A program made the translations under genes and the position numbers. Source: Sialis fuliginosa (taxonomy: Eukaryota; Arthropoda; Insecta; Megaloptera; Sialidae). Taken from it: a stretch of 64,000 nucleotides of DNA. Location: NCBI GenBank assembly GCA_961205875.1, contig OY540816.1:23834743-23898742 (forward strand), in the 5' to 3' direction. Shown piece after piece: positions 25,696 through 36,581 of the stretch (position 1 is the first letter of the stretch; every line of letters starts with the position of its first letter). Under the pieces are notes generated by a model that did not search any database, was not told the origin of the DNA, and saw nothing but the letters and a program-made list of their open reading frames with translations.

Positions 25696-27192
25696 TAACA
25701 CGTAACGCGACGTGACGTGACGTGACGTAACGCAACGCAACATCATCGATATTTACTAGCTAGCACACAATTAATTCCAACCTTACATTTTTAATCGAAT
25801 GTGACGTTTTCCACAGCACACCATTTTTATTAATTGTTCAATTCAAAGTCGACTAGATGCGCTATCGCTATTAATAATCATTATCTAGGGACATTTGCTC
25901 TTCAGTTGGGTTTTTATTTTTTCCCCTAGTTGTTAGTTGATGAAGTATTAGGACGTAATTTGTGTTTTATGGAGCTAAAGTAATGACAATATGTATTATC
26001 ATTTATATTTTTTATTGAAATATATTTGTATTTTGATAAGGGAACCAATTTAAATATACAAATTTGAATTTTTATATTGAAAATATTTCAGATATGTGTA
26101 TTTATATAGTTAAGAGAGATTTTTAACAATAGAGATATATATTATTTGTATAATGGATATGAGATGTATTAATGTTAGAAAAAAAGTCCAAAAATATTGA
26201 TTGCATATCGGCAATTCGATAAAAATGATAAATAATCATTATTTTATATATTATATTCCAGGGGCGGGTTTACCGAATGATTCATACAATATTCTAAACA
26301 TATTTACGGGGCCTCTATCACATGGCCCCTTTATTGAATTCCAGCTGTTATATTGCAGTAGTCAACAAAATCTGTAACGTCTACAGTTTCAAGACTACTG
26401 TATACTGTATAGATTAATTATATAGGTTTTTAAATTTGTCGAATATTATTTTTTCAGGATTTGTCTAAATGTGAAAAAAAAAACACACGAAAATGATTAT
26501 ATGTATTCAAAAATATGAATTGTTAATGTATGTAAAAGCCTTTTGAAAATATTTGTCCCCCTCTTTAGACGGTGTTGAAAATGAGGGCAAAATTGTCAAT
26601 ATAACATACATTTGTATAAAATATATCTATAGATTGTTGTAATGTTTACATTATATTTATTTTTGAAAATAATATACAAATATTATTATAACTGTTCAAT
26701 TTATTTCACCCTTCCCTTATTCTTTCTAGGAAAAATAATATTTAATTATTACAATTATTACATTACATTAATAATAATATTAAATTAAATCAGAGCTATT
26801 TTGTACAAATTTTGAAACAAATTATGCATAAACTATTAAGCAATCTTGGATTTTTAATAAATTTTAGTGTAAGAAGCTGTTACTTTATTCTAAATTCAAA
26901 CTCTGTAATTCCCGCTTAATCTCATTTCAAATAAACGGCCTTTCTTGTTAGTGACATTTGTGAAGTTACCAAGAAAAAGATTTGCATATATTTTACCTGA
27001 TATTCTAGTAATAACGTATTATTTATGCACAGCGCCCCTAAATAACCGAACCTAAAGGGTATATAAGCACATAATAGTCAAACAAGTTGTCATTTTGTAA
27101 ATATTCGTCACGTTGAGCTGGATCTGGGGTGCGCATGCTAGAGGTTGGTAATATGCTATACAATTTTCCCAAGAAGTTCTCTGTTCGACAAG
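25696..27192. other. Tetraspanin 3' flank and eIF4B upstream region
   Basis: No gene is visible. The sequence just after the tetraspanin stop contains a run of acgtgacgtgacgtgacg-like repeats (25702-25735). The rest is AT-rich. The last 150 bp before the eIF4B start are more GC-balanced and hold the promoter candidate listed separately. Confidence 0.5.
27060..27094 (+). promoter_or_regulatory. Candidate core promoter of eIF4B
   Basis: TATATAAG at 27060-27067 is followed 30 bp later by TCATT (27090-27094), an initiator-like sequence, giving a leader of about 100 nt to the ATG at 27193. Spacing fits a TATA/Inr promoter. The position is inferred only. Confidence 0.35.
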
Positions 27193-30100
27193 ATGGCTTC
27201 TTCAGGTTAGTTGGGTTTTATTAATCATCACGTGAGGTTTTTAAATTGTTACTTCTGTACGTTATGTTTGAAATAATCTTGTCAATAATTACATCACCCT
27301 TTAATATCTCGTTTTAAAATGCTTCCGCTCGACCCGTATCTTTAAAATAGTGATTTTATTCGAGCGATGACGGCATTGAAACCGCGTGGCTGATAACTTA
27401 CTTTTACTAAATTTTGCCACATATGTTCGCTTCTATAATTAATTATACGTGTCGTTATGTTGATTAAATATTTCTACATGTAATCATTGCTAGTTGTATT
27501 GACTTTACACGAAATTTAAATCTCACGTGTTTGTAACTTTCCAGCTGGGAAGAAAAGTAAAAAAGTTAAGCGGAAAGCAGTACCGCTTAACGAATTTCTT
27601 TTGGAGACCGGAACCACAACATTACCCGCGGCGCCCGTTCGAAAATCAACAAATTGGGCAGACGAAGTTGAAAATGAGACTGGTAAGTTTTTTTAACCTA
27701 ATTTTTTCGTCAGTGAATTTTAAAATGTGTGTTCCTATGATGATAATTTGTACCGGTCAGTTATAAACTTGCACCTGGGGCTCACGTAAAGGTACTTGGT
27801 TACCTGAAACAGCCCGGGGAAGGTCTGAGATGAGGTCATCTAACGTTCTAGCAGGACGCTCTGATAATTGGAGGCGGGATACCAGAAACGGTCAAATTGA
27901 AGAACTTAGTCTGAGAGTGTTTATTCATAAACACGAGACGCAGTTCTCTGTTTGTTGGAATTTCCCGTGACCGGCGTTTTGAGTTCAATGTGCGAGTTGG
28001 TACGTTTGTATCAAAACTCGATTCAGACTAATCTATAACTGATCGGAGATTATCTTAGATAATTTCCTCTGAGGGACTTGACACTTATTGTATTGTTTCA
28101 CGCTGATGTTCTATTTGATACGGATGTTTGATATCGAGTTGTTTTTGTTTTTAAGATCTTTTCGAATCGAAACCGAAGGCTAACTTCGTCCTGCCGACTG
28201 CGCCGAGAGCAATCGCTTGCGAGTCGGACAACAATGTTCCTAATCAGCCTCCGTACGTTGCCTATATTTCCAACTTAACGTACGACATTGACGAGCAAGA
28301 TCTTACAGAGTTCTTTGCCGGAATGCAGGTAATTTATTTTTAATTCTTTTAAATAACATTTTAGTGCTCCAAATTATTTCATTGAAAATCTGTTTTATTT
28401 TAATGTTTGTTGTTACTACTCTAGCTGTAATCTATGGATACTGACAGAAAATTGCAGGACAAATAACCGGAATTTTTACTAAAATTTTTGAGGTTATGAT
28501 TTGGTTAAATATATTTAATTTGATATTTTCAAAGCACATCTGAAACCGGTCTCAAGACATGAAGTTTTATAGAAGTATCATAACTCTTATGATTCCACAG
28601 TCCCAGCTCCACGCTGTGTTTATTTCAATACCAGCCGTGGCGTTTATTACTGTGGAGAGTAAACTAACAACTAAACTCGCTATGTTTGCAGCTTCTTATT
28701 TCGTAAACTGTATAATACACTGTTTAGTTACATTTAATTTAATATGAATTCTGTTTTAAATTGTTATAGTGTATTTATATTTAATGTTATATACATTTGT
28801 TTTTCTCTTATTTAGATTGTGAGCATGCGTCTTCCACGGAGCGAGTCAGATGGAGGCAGATTGAAGGGTTTTGGTTACATAGAATTCGAAAATAGAGAAA
28901 ATTTAATAGATGCTATTTCAATACCAGATTTAGTAAGTATCTATTTTGTTATATTAAACCTCCTCTTTTTTAAATTAATAAACACTGATTCTACAATTTA
29001 TAATTTTAAATTTGATGAGAAAGTGAGGTTATGTTTACGATTTTTGTGTTGAAAAATGTGCATTATTTTATTATTGATTTTGAATTTGTTTTACACATGG
29101 TTTATATTGTTTAATTTATTTATTAACCCATTGTCTTCAAGCTTCTGTATAATTTAGTGGTATTTTATTGATGTATCAAACAAAGCACTTGTATTATTTT
29201 TTTTATTAATTTACAACAATTAAAAATAATTAGTGTCATGAATTTTAATGAAACTATAATATATTGTTCTATTTCTGTAAAAATATATGCCTCATTGACG
29301 ATTTTTCAATATTTTAAATAATCAGCAATAAATTGAAGGCTTGATTTTCAAAAAAATAATTGTTGCAAATATTTACCTACATGCTTACTTTTAAAATTAT
29401 CCATTGTAGCAAATTGAAACAAATGACAGATGATTTTAGGGAGCAAATTCAATTGATTGATTTGTCTAAAAACAAAGAATATTTGTATATTGTTACATTT
29501 GTTTAGATTCTGAAAGGCAGACGGATGCGTATCGAGGTAGCGACAAACTCAGATAGCGACCGTCGCCGAGGTGGCCGCATGGACATGAACAGGGACAGAC
29601 CTGAGCGACCGGAAGTGACGTCGGGTGACTGGCGTTCAGGGCCCCGCACGGAGCCGCCGCCAGACTCGGACAGACGTGGTGGAGGAGGGGGCGGGGGATT
29701 CAGCAGGGATAGGGACCGCAGTGACAAAGAAGGTTAGTCAGTGTTTTTTTTTTATAATTATTTTTGCACGTGTTCCACAGTCCCAGCTCCACGCTGTGTT
29801 TATTTTTGATACCAGCCGTGGCGTTTATTACTGTGGAGAGTAAACTAAAGATTAAACTTATGTAATTGCAGTTTTATTCCGTAGATTGCTTATTATTTAG
29901 TTTAGTTACATTTTATTTATGATTCTTTTTGAGTCTTCATAACTTTTACCAAAGTTACAGAGATTTGAATATTGAAATGTATACACAGGTGGTTCTGAAG
30001 TGGATAATCGGCCAGGCGCTTGGAGAGACAGCTCAAACAGACCTGCCAGAGAAGAACGCAGCGGCGGAGGGGGCTTCACCCGTGGGGGAGACAGAGACAA

Positions 30101-33100
30101 CGACAGAGGCGGTGGTTTCACAAGAGGGGGGGACAGGGATAACGACAGAGGAGGTTTTACAAGAGGGGGGGACAGGGATAATGACAGAGGAGGTTTTACA
30201 AGAGGCGGTGACAGAGATTCAGACAGGGGCGGCGGGTTTACCCGTGGGGGCGATAGAGATAATGATAGGGGCGGAAGGTTTGGTGATAGGGGCGGAGATA
30301 GGGACAGGGGCGGCGGGGGAGGGTTCGGGCCGCGCAGGAACTACGGCGATAGAGAGGGCGGCGGCGGCGGCGGGGAGAGAAGCAGCCGAGATATTACAAG
30401 AGGTGCTGCAAACGACAGGGAGGAAAGGGGCCAAGATAAATGTAAGTGATTCTTTGTTTTGGGTTTTTGTTTTTCAGTAAAAAGTATTGATATTCAATTG
30501 TTGAAGGTCTCATTAAAAATGTATAGAAATAATAGTTGGTGTTAATTAAATTAAAATATAGTTAAATTATTATTGAAATAATAAAAAAGCAATAAACAAG
30601 TTCCATTGAAATAAATGAGTTCCTCTGCAGTCCCAGCTCCACGCTGTGTTTATTCAATACCAGCCGTGGCGTTTATTACTGCAGAGATTAAACTAACAAC
30701 TAAACTATAAATATGCACAGTCTCTTACTCAGTAGACTGTGCAATACTTGGTTTAGTTACATTTATTATCAAAGACACAGTTAACAGTATTTAACATATA
30801 ACAATGCTCTTTAACAGCTGAACCAAGGATGCGTCCTAAACTGGTGCTGGCACCGAGGACCAGGCCCATAGAGGAGACGGCAGCGGCCGGCGAGCAGGAG
30901 CCTGATGACGCGGCGTTGGCTGCTCCGGCGGCGGCGCCTGTAGCCGCTGTAGCGACGCCTGTACCCGCAGCGTCTATATTTGGCAAGGCAAAGCCGGTTG
31001 ACACGCTAGCGAGGGATCTGGCGATCGAGGAGAAGATCGCAAAGGAGAGGGAAGCACGGCTCAGCCGCGAGAACAGGTCAGTTAATACTTTGAAGTGTTT
31101 TATTCCACAGTCCCAGCTCCACGCTGTGTTTATTTCAATACCAGCCGTGGCGTTTATTACTGTGGAGAGTAAACTCTATAACTAAACTCGCTATGTTTGC
31201 AGTTTCTTATTTCATAGACTGTATAATACACTGTTTAGTTACAAACCTTTGGTGTTGAAAAGTGCATTAATTCATCTGTGTGTGTTATTTAATGATTTAT
31301 TCATTCACCCAGCAAATTGAAGAGATGCAATACATTTGTTAAACATTGACATATTTAAATTGGTTTATTTGTATTTATTTCATGTAATTTTCTGTTCCAG
31401 TCGGACCAGGGCAGATAATGTTGAAAAAGAAGATGAAGGCAAAAGAGAAACATGGCGGTCGCGACGAGAGGTACGTACACGCTTTACACACACTCACACC
31501 GCAGTCTGTCTGTCTGTCTGTCTGCGCAGTCTCTTATAATTGCTGCTGCGTGTAAGATTGCGGATAGCACGGCTGGACTAGATCTAATTACCAGTTGGAT
31601 CTATCAGCTGTGTAAAAAGTAGTCCGGTACAAACAAATGTTTATGTTGAAAAGAGAGCAAAATTTAAATATTTATTTATTTATGTACGTTAGTTTTTCTT
31701 ATCACAAATACAAATCTAGCAAAGAGCATATTAATAAAATACATTATTTACAGGACAACAGTGGATCTAGGGACAGACAAGAGAGACGTAGCTCCCCGGA
31801 TAACAAATCTGCAAGCAGAAATACCGGCCCAAAGAAAAACAACGGTGAGTCTTGCACATAAAATATATTTGTTACAATAAAATACAAAAAGACAGTGATT
31901 TAAAACACAGATTTACGCCAACCCATCAATAATATCTTGGTTAGAAACATTCTCAAAGTTAATTTTATCCAAACTCTCTCTGCTCGTCATGCTTTCAATT
32001 TCCCTGTACATGTTCTTGATGTTTATGGAAGGCGTGTACTGTTCCACTTTATTCAGTAGCGATTCAGGATACCCGGGCGAATAGAACCTGACTATCTCTT
32101 CCGGGAAACACGAGTTGATTATCATAATGTACTCCATCATTGCCGTCCCCGGCTCTGCTTTGATCTCCTGCACTTTCTTCAACCCCCCGGTCGTTACAAA
32201 CAATCTCCTGACCTTCGGATCGTTTGGTAGTATTTTAGAAAACTGTCCGAGCACGTACTTCAAAATCTCAGGGGGGGCATCGTATAATAGTGGTTCCAGA
32301 GCTGACAGAACAAAACACTTCTGTAATGTTCTCTTCAAAGCCGACTTGCACTTTGTTTTCAAGTCTTCGCTCACGTTCGATTTCAAATAGATTGAAAGGA
32401 TCTTGAAAAACACGTTCGCCTCTGCGAGTTTTCGCGAATGCTCAGGAGAATGCTTCCCAATCTGTTCCAACGACCAGACCGCGGCCCCGAGGAGGAACTC
32501 ATCGTTACCGTCGAGTACTTCTGCAAATTTAACAATAGCTCCGCCGCTTGCGACTTTAAATGCGAGCTGATCCGAGTGGCCTGATATGAACCCGAGCGCG
32601 GTAATCGCAGGCAGCAGGGCTTCCCCTCGTGCTTCAAGAAGTGCGGCTTCTCCGCCTTGATTTACGACCAGCTGCGCCAGTTCTAACGAGTGCTTGACCG
32701 TATCTCTGACCAGGATGCAGGCCGCCCGACTGACGGCCTCGCACGGATGTTTGATGTGATGCAGAGCGCTAGGGAACAGTTCCGCCTCGGTGCAGCTCTC
32801 AGCAAGCTCGGTCGTGTGTTTCGCTATAGAACTCAGCGCGGACAACGCCTGCCGCTTCAGTTTAGCATCGTGATTGTTCAGAGTCGTCACGAGCAACGGC
32901 ACGACGCCGATGCAGTCTGACACTACCTGCGCCAGGTCTGGGTTGTGCTTGGCAATGTTGAAGAACACGTTACATACGCTCTGTTTCATAGAGATGTCAG
33001 GTTCTTGCAGACACAGGACGAGGTACGGAAGTAGGCCGATGTCTATGATCGCTCTGGACAGTTGCGCGTTGTGCTTGGCTATGCTGTCAATCGCAGAGAC

Positions 33101-35302
33101 CGCTGCTAGTTTCACTTTTATGTCAAAGTCTTCGATGCAAGTCAGCATTGCTTCCAAACCGCCTGTGAAAATGTTTAATCGGATGTTATTTATATTAACC
33201 ACAGTCCCAGCTCCACGCTGTGTTTATTTCAATACCAGCCGTGGCGTTTATTACTGTGGAGAGTAAACTCTATAACTAAACTCGCTATGTTTGCAGTTTC
33301 TTATATCATAGACTGTATAATACACTGTTTAGTTACATTAAATATGAGTTTAAACTACATATTACATAAACTTCATCCTAGGTTTAAATCCTTAGCTCTT
33401 TTTGTTTTGTCAAACTAAAAACTAACCTCAATTTATTATATTAACCTTGGGTTGCATAATATATGCATAAAATATGATAATTTTTTACCTTATAAAATTT
33501 ATCATAACCATTATTGTTTTTTAGAATTGATGTAATAATGGTTTGAAAACAACTGATTAACTAATCATGATTAATTTTGCTTTATGCAACCCAAGGTAAA
33601 TGGGATAAAAAAAAACGAGTTAATTTTAGTAACAGAGGATAGGGTACATTACTGGAATTAATAAAAGAATATAGTGCTACTGTAGAATGTAAAAGATGTG
33701 CATTAAATCCAACAGATTCTAATAAAACTTATGATTAAATATTTATTTTTCAATACTCATTTAAAATTTTAGTTAGTTTCAGAACTATAATTAAAAAAGT
33801 GATAATTATTTAATTACAAAACTACAAGAATTGTGGTATTATAATATTTAAACTTAACATGAAGTTATATTTTGAACTGAGAAACCGGGCCTGTTACCTG
33901 CATTGACGATAGCGGTGGCCATCGGGACACTGTGCTTTGCTATTGACCTAACAACCGCCAACGCCTCCTTCTTGTAGTACTTGTTCTTGCTGTTAATATT
34001 CTGCAACAACTGCTGATGTATCTCCTTGCTTACGATGTTATTTGCAAGTTTCTCCTCCTGGTTGGCAAACCTTCCGATTGCTATTGTGGCGCACAACTGT
34101 ACCGAACTGTTGACGTCTTGCAGGAGAGGTCTGAGGAGGTCGATGGCCCCCGCGTTCTCCAGATAGGTTATGTTGTAAGGTTTAGAAGCCAGGTCGGCTA
34201 CGCTCTGCACAAAGTTGATCCTGGCTTTTTGATATGCATCGAATACTTGCATTATAACGCGAGCCGTCATTTTCAATGGGTAATTTGTCAGACATTAAAT
34301 TGAAATAAGCGAGTGACAGATTGGATTGTGTATATTTGTTGTTTCGGAGTTTCCGTGGTTACGGATTTACAAAGTGGTTTCTTTGATTTGAGATGTTTTT
34401 CAGCAAAGACTTTACGATTAAATAACTCTTGAATAAATAAACGCAATTTAAATCTGTAAACAGCGTTGGAAAGTAGATGCTTCAAGCTTTGAAATACTTA
34501 TTATTACAGTTGTTTTTACCAGAGTTACAGATGTTTGATTGTTTTTTTATTTGTTTCAATTTGTTGGACATTAAATTGAAGTGATATGTGTTTGTTTGGT
34601 CGTTTCCGTGATTATAGATATTTAAAGTGGTTTCTTTGATTTATTCCAGACGATCGTCGGGGGCCGCCCGCCCGCAATGACAAGAACCAGCGAGGCTCAG
34701 AGCGAGGGCCCGCGACGAGGGGACGCGCTGAGGAGCGCCCCAAAGAGAACAAGAACCACGACCGGGAGAAGAACCTCGAAGATAGGATGCCCAAATTAAA
34801 AGAACAAGAACCTCCGGTAAGTTTAGTTGTGGAAGAGAAAGTCAACACTTTTAACTTTGAAACATTTTACAGTTACCCCAAAATTGTGTATTTTCTTAAA
34901 AATTTTCTTAACCTCACTTTACAGTTAAATAACTCTTGAACAAATAAATGTTACTTAAATCTGTATACAGTGTTTGAGAGTACAAGCTTCAAGCTTTTAA
35001 ATACTTTTTGAATCATGTGATTATGGTTGTTTTTACCAAAGTTACAAGTGTTTGAATTTTACCCTTTTTTAAATTTTCATAACCTCACTTTATGATTAAA
35101 TAACTCTTGAATAAATAAATGTTACTTAAATCTGTAAACTGTGTTAGAAAGCAGGAGTTTGAAGCTTTGAAATACTTTTTGAATTGTTTAATTATGGTTG
35201 TTTTTACCAAAGTTACAGAAGTTTGATTGTTTTTTTTGTTTGTTTCAGAATTTCACAGCGTCAAATAAATTCGCTTTTCTGGAAACAGAAGAATCAGGCT
35301 AG
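27193..35302 (+). CDS. eIF4B: Translation initiation factor eIF4B, ncRNA host gene
   Basis: Eleven coding exons join in frame: 27193-27205, 27545-27682, 28156-28328, 28816-28932, 29507-29732, 29989-30441, 30818-31076, 31401-31470, 31754-31844, 34650-34816 and 35249-35302 (TAG), giving 586 residues. eIF4B stimulates the helicase eIF4A and helps recruit mRNA to the 40S subunit in the cytoplasm. After a lysine-rich start comes PLNEFLLETG, then NWADEVENE, typical of eIF4B. One RRM covers about residues 84-162, with RNP2-like YVAYISNL and RNP1-like LKGFGYIEF. A low-complexity region follows, with five GGDRDNDRGG(G)FTR-type repeats (exon 6), matching the DRYG-rich region of the family. Next come a basic/acidic stretch, ASIFGKAKPVDTL and a tail with NKFAFLETEE. 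Introns 2, 3, 5, 6, 7 and 9 carry sense-strand ncRNAs, and intron 9 also contains the SPAG6-like gene on the other strand. Confidence 0.95.
27753..28046 (+). ncRNA. RPR: RNase P RNA in eIF4B intron 2
   Basis: RNase P RNA is the ribozyme subunit that removes 5' leaders from pre-tRNAs in the nucleus. The block is far more GC-rich and structured than other introns here. Its ends pair as a 13-bp P1: ccggtcagttata (27753-27765) with tataactgatcgg (28034-28046), with one G-U pair. CR-I reads ggggaaggtctgagatgagg (27816-27835), close to the human H1 RNA segment GGGAAGGTCTGAGACTAGGG. CR-V reads gattcagactaatct (28020-28034); its tcagac pairs with gtctga of CR-I to make P4. A gagttcaatg segment (27981-27990) matches the CR-IV region of H1. 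P3 is visible as cctggggct/agcccgggg, and a long stem (agaact..gtct..gtgttta with its complement) lies at 27902-27951. Length of about 294 nt fits. Intronic, Pol II-transcribed RNase P RNA genes are known in insects. The comparison with H1 is from memory. Confidence 0.88.
28594..28735 (+). ncRNA. H/ACA-box snoRNA copy 1 (eIF4B intron 3)
   Basis: The structure is hairpin, hinge, hairpin, tail. Hairpin 1 has a basal stem ccacagt/actgtgg, an upper stem ccacgctg/cagccgtgg and an internal loop (cccagct and cgtttatt) that forms a guide pocket. The 15 nt from the upper stem to the hinge fit the usual 14-16 nt. Box H is agagta (ANANNA). Hairpin 2 closes aactaaac/gtttagtt, with tgcag/ctgta above. Box ACA is at 28730-28732, three nt from the likely end. 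The RNA ends about 80 nt before the 3' splice site, as is usual for intronic snoRNAs. H/ACA RNAs guide pseudouridylation. The target is not identified. Confidence 0.85.
29774..29913 (+). ncRNA. H/ACA-box snoRNA copy 2 (eIF4B intron 5)
   Basis: Same hairpin 1 as copy 1, including the left guide pocket cccagct. The loop differs (tatttttgatacc). Box H agagta follows the basal stem. Hairpin 2 is the most diverged of the family but keeps pairing: attaaac/gtttagt below and gcagttt/agattgc above, with two G-U pairs. ACA lies at 29908-29910, and the RNA ends about 75 nt before exon 6. Divergence in sequence with pairing kept suggests a functional copy, perhaps with a changed second guide. Confidence 0.82.
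30624..30764 (+). ncRNA. H/ACA-box snoRNA copy 3 (eIF4B intron 6)
   Basis: Hairpin 1 has ctgcagt/actgcag where the other copies have ccacagt/actgtgg, a double change on each strand that keeps all base pairs. Box H is shifted slightly (agatta). Hairpin 2 has a perfect 9-bp upper stem gcacagtct/agactgtgc under the loop cttactcagt and closes aactaaac/gtttagtt. ACA lies at 30759-30761. It ends about 53 nt before exon 7. This copy gives the strongest evidence that the fold, not the sequence alone, is under selection. Confidence 0.85.
31104..31246 (+). ncRNA. H/ACA-box snoRNA copy 4 (eIF4B intron 7)
   Basis: Hairpin 1 is identical to copy 1 and box H is agagta. In hairpin 2 the upper stem is eight pairs (tgcagttt/agactgta), longer than in copy 1. 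ACA lies at 31241-31243. The hinge is slightly longer (actctataactaaac). Nearly identical to copy 5, so these two are the most recent duplicates. It lies about 154 nt from the next exon, farther than the others. Confidence 0.85.
31913..34270 (-). CDS. Spag6: SPAG6-like axonemal armadillo-repeat protein, nested in eIF4B
   Basis: Two coding exons on the minus strand, 33898-34270 and 31913-33162 (TAA), join in phase 1 to give 540 residues. The start ATG at 34270 opens MTARVIMQVFDAYQKARINF, matching the start of SPAG6 (human 509 residues, from memory). Armadillo repeats recur with the pattern AVV..IAKHS and SIAKHNAQL, SDIAKH-like units and LVVNQGG. The C-terminal part is highly typical: LEPLLYDAPPEILKYVLGQF, LFVTTGGLKKVQEIKAEPG and EEIVRFYSPGYPESLL. 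SPAG6 sits in the central apparatus of motile 9+2 axonemes, so in an insect expression in testis and sperm is expected. The whole gene lies in eIF4B intron 9 (31845-34649), on the other strand. Confidence 0.95.
33198..33340 (+). ncRNA. H/ACA-box snoRNA copy 5 (eIF4B intron 9, antisense in Spag6 intron)
   Basis: Hairpin 1 is as in copy 1 (ccacagt/actgtgg with cccagct and cgtttatt pockets) and box H is agagta. Hairpin 2 has tgcagttt/agactgta and aactaaac/gtttagtt, with ACA at 33335-33337. It lies inside the only intron of the SPAG6-like gene but on the opposite strand. Its orientation matches eIF4B, so it should be processed from the eIF4B transcript. It sits over 1.3 kb from the next eIF4B exon, unlike the other copies, so efficient release is less certain. 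Confidence 0.82.
34408..35225 (+). repeat. Three intronic copies of an AT-rich ~130-bp repeat
   Basis: Copies at about 34408-34541, 34919-35052 and 35083-35222 share gattaaataactcttgaa, taaataaa, aatctgtaaac, agcttcaagcttt/gaaata and ggttgtttttacc, then gttacag and tttgattgtttt. The last two lie in eIF4B intron 10. The first is at the end of intron 9, just upstream of the SPAG6-like start. A fragment with acttttaccaaagttacaga occurs at 29942-29962. No open frame or ncRNA fold was recognised. Confidence 0.6.
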
Positions 35303-36581
35303 AGTAAAATGTTTTGACAAATGGGTCGCAATATTAATTATTATATTCACTTCTTGTCATACGAACTAGTCCTGACTACGAAGTGTTGTATTGCTTTTTT
35401 TTAAATAAACATTATTATAAAAAAAATACCTTTTGAAAGCGATTTTAATATTTAAAATTTCGGCTCAGTTTAAAATAAATTGTGTATTTATTATTATTAT
35501 TATTAGAGAGTTGTTGGAAATATTTAGGGTTCGTAAAGAACGGGAAATGACGGTAAATAATTTAAGATTGGTTAAAATTAATAATATTAATTTTAAACGC
35601 CTGATAAAAAAATTTTTTTTAATGATCAGTCATTTTGTTAAAAATGGATGAAATTGGGTTGAATAAAAAACATATAATAGCTTGAGATCTGTACTTTATA
35701 GATTCATGTCAAAATCTTTTCTCTCATTCTTTTAATGATTTTTTTGTTATTAAAAGTCGAGAGAAAAAAATTGTAAATTTCCGTCTTTCACTTCACGAAC
35801 ATATAACTTATTAAAAAATAAACGAAACTTAGATTTTCACGTATATCTATAAAGTACAGATCTCCACCTACAAAATATTTTTTATTGGGCCCAATTTCGT
35901 CCATTTTTCCCAAAGTTACAAAACATCAGAAAAAAAATCCGTTCTTTACGAATGTTTAGCTTGATTCTTATTTTTAAACAATTTGATATATATTTATAAA
36001 GGCCTTTTTGTTTTTGTATATACAGCATGTATATAGTTAAATTGTCCCCCCCTCCCATTATTTTAAGTGTATTTTTGTTTGGCCTGGGCCGATAATAAAT
36101 AAACCGTAAAGAAAAGAAAGGAACGTGTTTTGGGACAACAAACGTCTACGACGGGGAAGTATATAAGTCTAGAAAGATGTGAATATAACGTATTATTAGT
36201 GAGGTTATGTTCCTGCCTGTTTCTTGACTTTGTCTCGTTTGTTTTGTCTCCGAGGCTTGGTTTATATATATTTGGTTTTGATATGATTTAATGAAGTTAG
36301 GCTAGGTTAGTATCTTCTTCTTATATTTTGTATATGTAAAGTTTGTATGTTAGAGGTCTGTATGATGCACACTTGTATAAGGGAATAAAAGGTTTATTCT
36401 ATATTTATTATCATCTCTGTTATTTGTTATGAATATCTCCCTCCCTCCCCCCCTCTGAAATAGATACACGCACGGGTAAGTCATGTTTTGTTATTTATAT
36501 AGATCATATGTATTATGAGGGATTTGCTTCTTATTACATTTATATTTATTATTATTATTATTATAATTAATATATATTATT

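Noticed and set aside
27753-28046. Alternative reading as an H/ACA or C/D snoRNA
   Set aside because: Too long, no RUGAUGA box and no terminal ACA in place; the P1, CR-I, CR-V and P4 pairing fit RNase P RNA better.
27753-28046. Alternative reading as a telomerase RNA
   Set aside because: No CCTAACCT-type template is present in the block.
28559-28747. Frame with PQSQLHAVFISIPAVAFITVE, recurring at 29776, 31106 and 33200
   Set aside because: It is the snoRNA family translated by chance; the same DNA is disrupted or in another frame in other copies, and the RNA fold is what is conserved.
29503-30434. Overlapping frames opposite or beside eIF4B exons 5 and 6
   Set aside because: Shadows of the Gly/Arg/Asp-rich coding repeats; the eIF4B frame joins correctly to its neighbours.
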